This document shows, piece by piece, positions 4,867 through 6,159 of a stretch of 6,159 nucleotides of DNA (position 1 is the first letter of the stretch; each line of letters starts with the position of its first letter). The stretch spans positions 1 to 6,159 of the forward strand of contig CAKTSC010000094.1 in NCBI GenBank assembly GCA_934597465.1. The letters are read 5' to 3'. The notes beneath the pieces are model-generated. The model saw only the letters and a list, made by a program, of their open reading frames with translations, did no database searches and was not told where the DNA came from. Made by a program: the position numbers and the translations under genes. The DNA comes from an uncultured Dysosmobacter sp. (GTDB lineage Bacteria > Bacillota > Clostridia > Oscillospirales > Oscillospiraceae).

Positions 4867-6159
4867 ATGGCAAAGACGAAGAAATCCGCCGAGTCCAAGT
4901 GGAACTCGGAGTCCTGCTCCATCTGGTACGGCCCGGCGCTGGACGCATTCTGGCCCCTGAGCGCCACGGCGGCCCCCTTCCTGCTGCTTGCACTGGGGCC
5001 CTTTTACACCAAGAAGCCGGAGGAGGCCTTCCGGAGGCTGCGGGAGGCCCTGGCGCAGAGCGGAGCGGCGGCGGCCAGGGCCGCGGGCCCGGCATCCCAG
5101 GAGAGGCTGAAGGAGCTCGCCTCGCAGATCGGGGAGAGCGTGGATCCCGGCTACTACCAGCGGCACTTTACATCCGACAAGTACCGCAAGACCGACACCT
5201 ACAAGAAAAAGCCCGGACTGGCGGCGGAGACCCGGCCCAGCCCGGCGGAAACGGAATACTACGAGGCGCTGCTGGCCTGGCTCTATCAATGGGAGCCCGC
5301 GGCGCTGGGCGACGCGGAGCGGAAGCTCCAGCAGCAGCTGCGGAGCCGGGCCGCCACCGCGGGCACCGGCCCGGCCCGGCGGGCGGCAAAGGGGCTGTCC
5401 GTCCTCTTCCGGCAGCTCTCGGCCAAGGCCGCGGGGCTGCCCCTGGAGGAGGGCCCGCTGCCCCGGGGGCCCCAGGTCTATCCCTGGCCGGAGCGGCAGG
5501 ACAGCGAGGCGGCGGCCTATCTGGATCTGGCGGAGTCCTACTTCCCCGAGAGCCTTTTCTACCTGGAGGGGCTGCTGGCCCTGCGCCACCAGGGCAACCG
5601 CTACGCCATCCGGGAGCTGAAGGCCATCCGCCGGACGGGGCGGCGCTTCCGCCGCAGCGACGGCGGCTGGGCCGAGTTTCCGGCGGAGGACGCCCTTCCC
5701 GGCGGCCCGGAGGAGACGCCGGGGGAGGTCTCCGAGACCGGCGAGGCCGGGAGCCATCCCGGCGATCCGCTGCCCCAGCGCCTGGCCTATCTGCGGGCCC
5801 ACTGGGCGGCCCAGGAGCCGGAGGCCCTGCGCAACGAGCTGCGGGTGCTGACGGAGCTCCCCTCCCTGGACGCGGGGCTGCTGCTGTACCGGGCCATGCG
5901 GGACGCCAGCATCGACACCCGCCCCTGCGCGGAGTTCCTGCGGCAGAACAGCCCCTGGCAGGGGACGGCGGAGTGCTATGACATGATGCTGGAGGCGGAG
6001 CTGCCCCTCTCCCCGGAGGAGCTGCGGGCGGGTGCCCAGCTGGGGAGCCTGCCCTGCCTGCGGCGGCTCTTTCAGGGGCGGGATCCCGCCCTGCCCCGGC
6101 TGCTGAGCCAGGCACTGCTGCGGCCCGGCTGGGAGCTGCCAGGTCTGGAGGCGCTGTTG
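4867..6159 (+). CDS. Unrecognised large helical protein, third gene of the grpE-hsp70 operon (runs off the window)
   Basis: I do not recognise this protein. The frame is open from the ATG at 4867 to the last base, giving 431 residues without a stop. GGAGG lies 5 bases upstream, and the gap to the hsp70-like gene is 21 bases. The N-terminus is lysine-rich (MAKTKKSAESKW). Residues 27-47 form a hydrophobic stretch (AFWPLSATAAPFLLLALGPFY) that could be one membrane segment or a buried helix. A basic/tyrosine patch YYQRHFTSDKYRKTDTYKKK spans 96-115. Residues 128-260 and 303-431 look mostly alpha-helical with many Leu/Ala/Glu/Arg, possibly helical repeats. Residues 270-302 are a Gly/Pro/Glu linker. 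There is no J-domain HPD, no kinase motif and no metal-binding cluster. Position and strand suggest that it works with the Hsp70-like protein as client, scaffold or adaptor, which is an inference from context only. Confidence 0.8.
   Translation, partial: MAKTKKSAESKWNSESCSIWYGPALDAFWPLSATAAPFLLLALGPFYTKKPEEAFRRLREALAQSGAAAARAAGPASQERLKELASQIGESVDPGYYQRHFTSDKYRKTDTYKKKPGLAAETRPSPAETEYYEALLAWLYQWEPAALGDAERKLQQQLRSRAATAGTGPARRAAKGLSVLFRQLSAKAAGLPLEEGPLPRGPQVYPWPERQDSEAAAYLDLAESYFPESLFYLEGLLALRHQGNRYAIRELKAIRRTGRRFRRSDGGWAEFPAEDALPGGPEETPGEVSETGEAGSHPGDPLPQRLAYLRAHWAAQEPEALRNELRVLTELPSLDAGLLLYRAMRDASIDTRPCAEFLRQNSPWQGTAECYDMMLEAELPLSPEELRAGAQLGSLPCLRRLFQGRDPALPRLLSQALLRPGWELPGLEALL

Noticed and set aside
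5755..5769. HPGDP in the third plus-strand protein as a possible J-domain HPD
   Set aside because: It lies in a Gly/Pro/Glu linker, the tripeptide is not HPD, and no surrounding J-domain helices are visible.
2125..5802. A 1225-residue open frame on the minus strand, opposite the whole grpE-hsp70 operon
   Set aside because: It mirrors high-GC plus-strand codons, has Leu/Gly/Pro/Arg-rich low-complexity sequence, no family motifs and no placed ribosome site. The plus-strand genes carry clear conserved motifs.

Overview
The window suggests a GC-rich, Gram-positive anaerobe of the Clostridia (an Oscillospiraceae-like gut bacterium would fit). This rests on the very high GC of the coding DNA, the strong AGGAGG-type ribosome binding sites with 5-7 base spacers, a consensus housekeeping promoter, and a transglutaminase-like protein of a type common in Clostridia. 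No taxonomic marker gene is present, so this is an inference.

Layout. Two gene sets diverge from a 770-base control region (1508-2277). Leftwards (minus strand) run a small transglutaminase-like cysteine enzyme (890-1507) and, overlapping its end by 31 bases, a divergent Hanks-type protein kinase (27-920). Rightwards (plus strand) run a GrpE-like nucleotide exchange factor with a long repetitive low-complexity N-terminus (2278-3249), an Hsp70/DnaK-like ATPase that lacks the helical lid (3262-4845), and a large unrecognised helix-rich protein that leaves the window still open (4867 to beyond 6159). The plus-strand gaps are 12 and 21 bases, so these three genes form an operon. A consensus promoter lies at 2222-2250. 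A second good promoter at 1683-1711 points left and carries a 15-base palindrome in its spacer.

The control region is unusual. From about 1800 to 2215 it is packed with short A- and T-runs separated by multiples of about 10.5 bases, the signature of intrinsically curved DNA. It also holds small A/T-stem inverted repeats. The same base style, together with a dense cluster of GGATCC sites, continues into the first 490 bases of the grpE-like gene and stops abruptly near 2765.

Working model (inference). The GrpE-like and Hsp70-like proteins form a dedicated ATPase/exchange-factor pair, separate from the housekeeping DnaK system, and the third protein is their client, adaptor or effector. The divergent kinase and transglutaminase-like protein may modify or regulate this machine. 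No J-domain protein is visible in the window. I do not recognise this exact gene set as a described system, and its right end is not in view.
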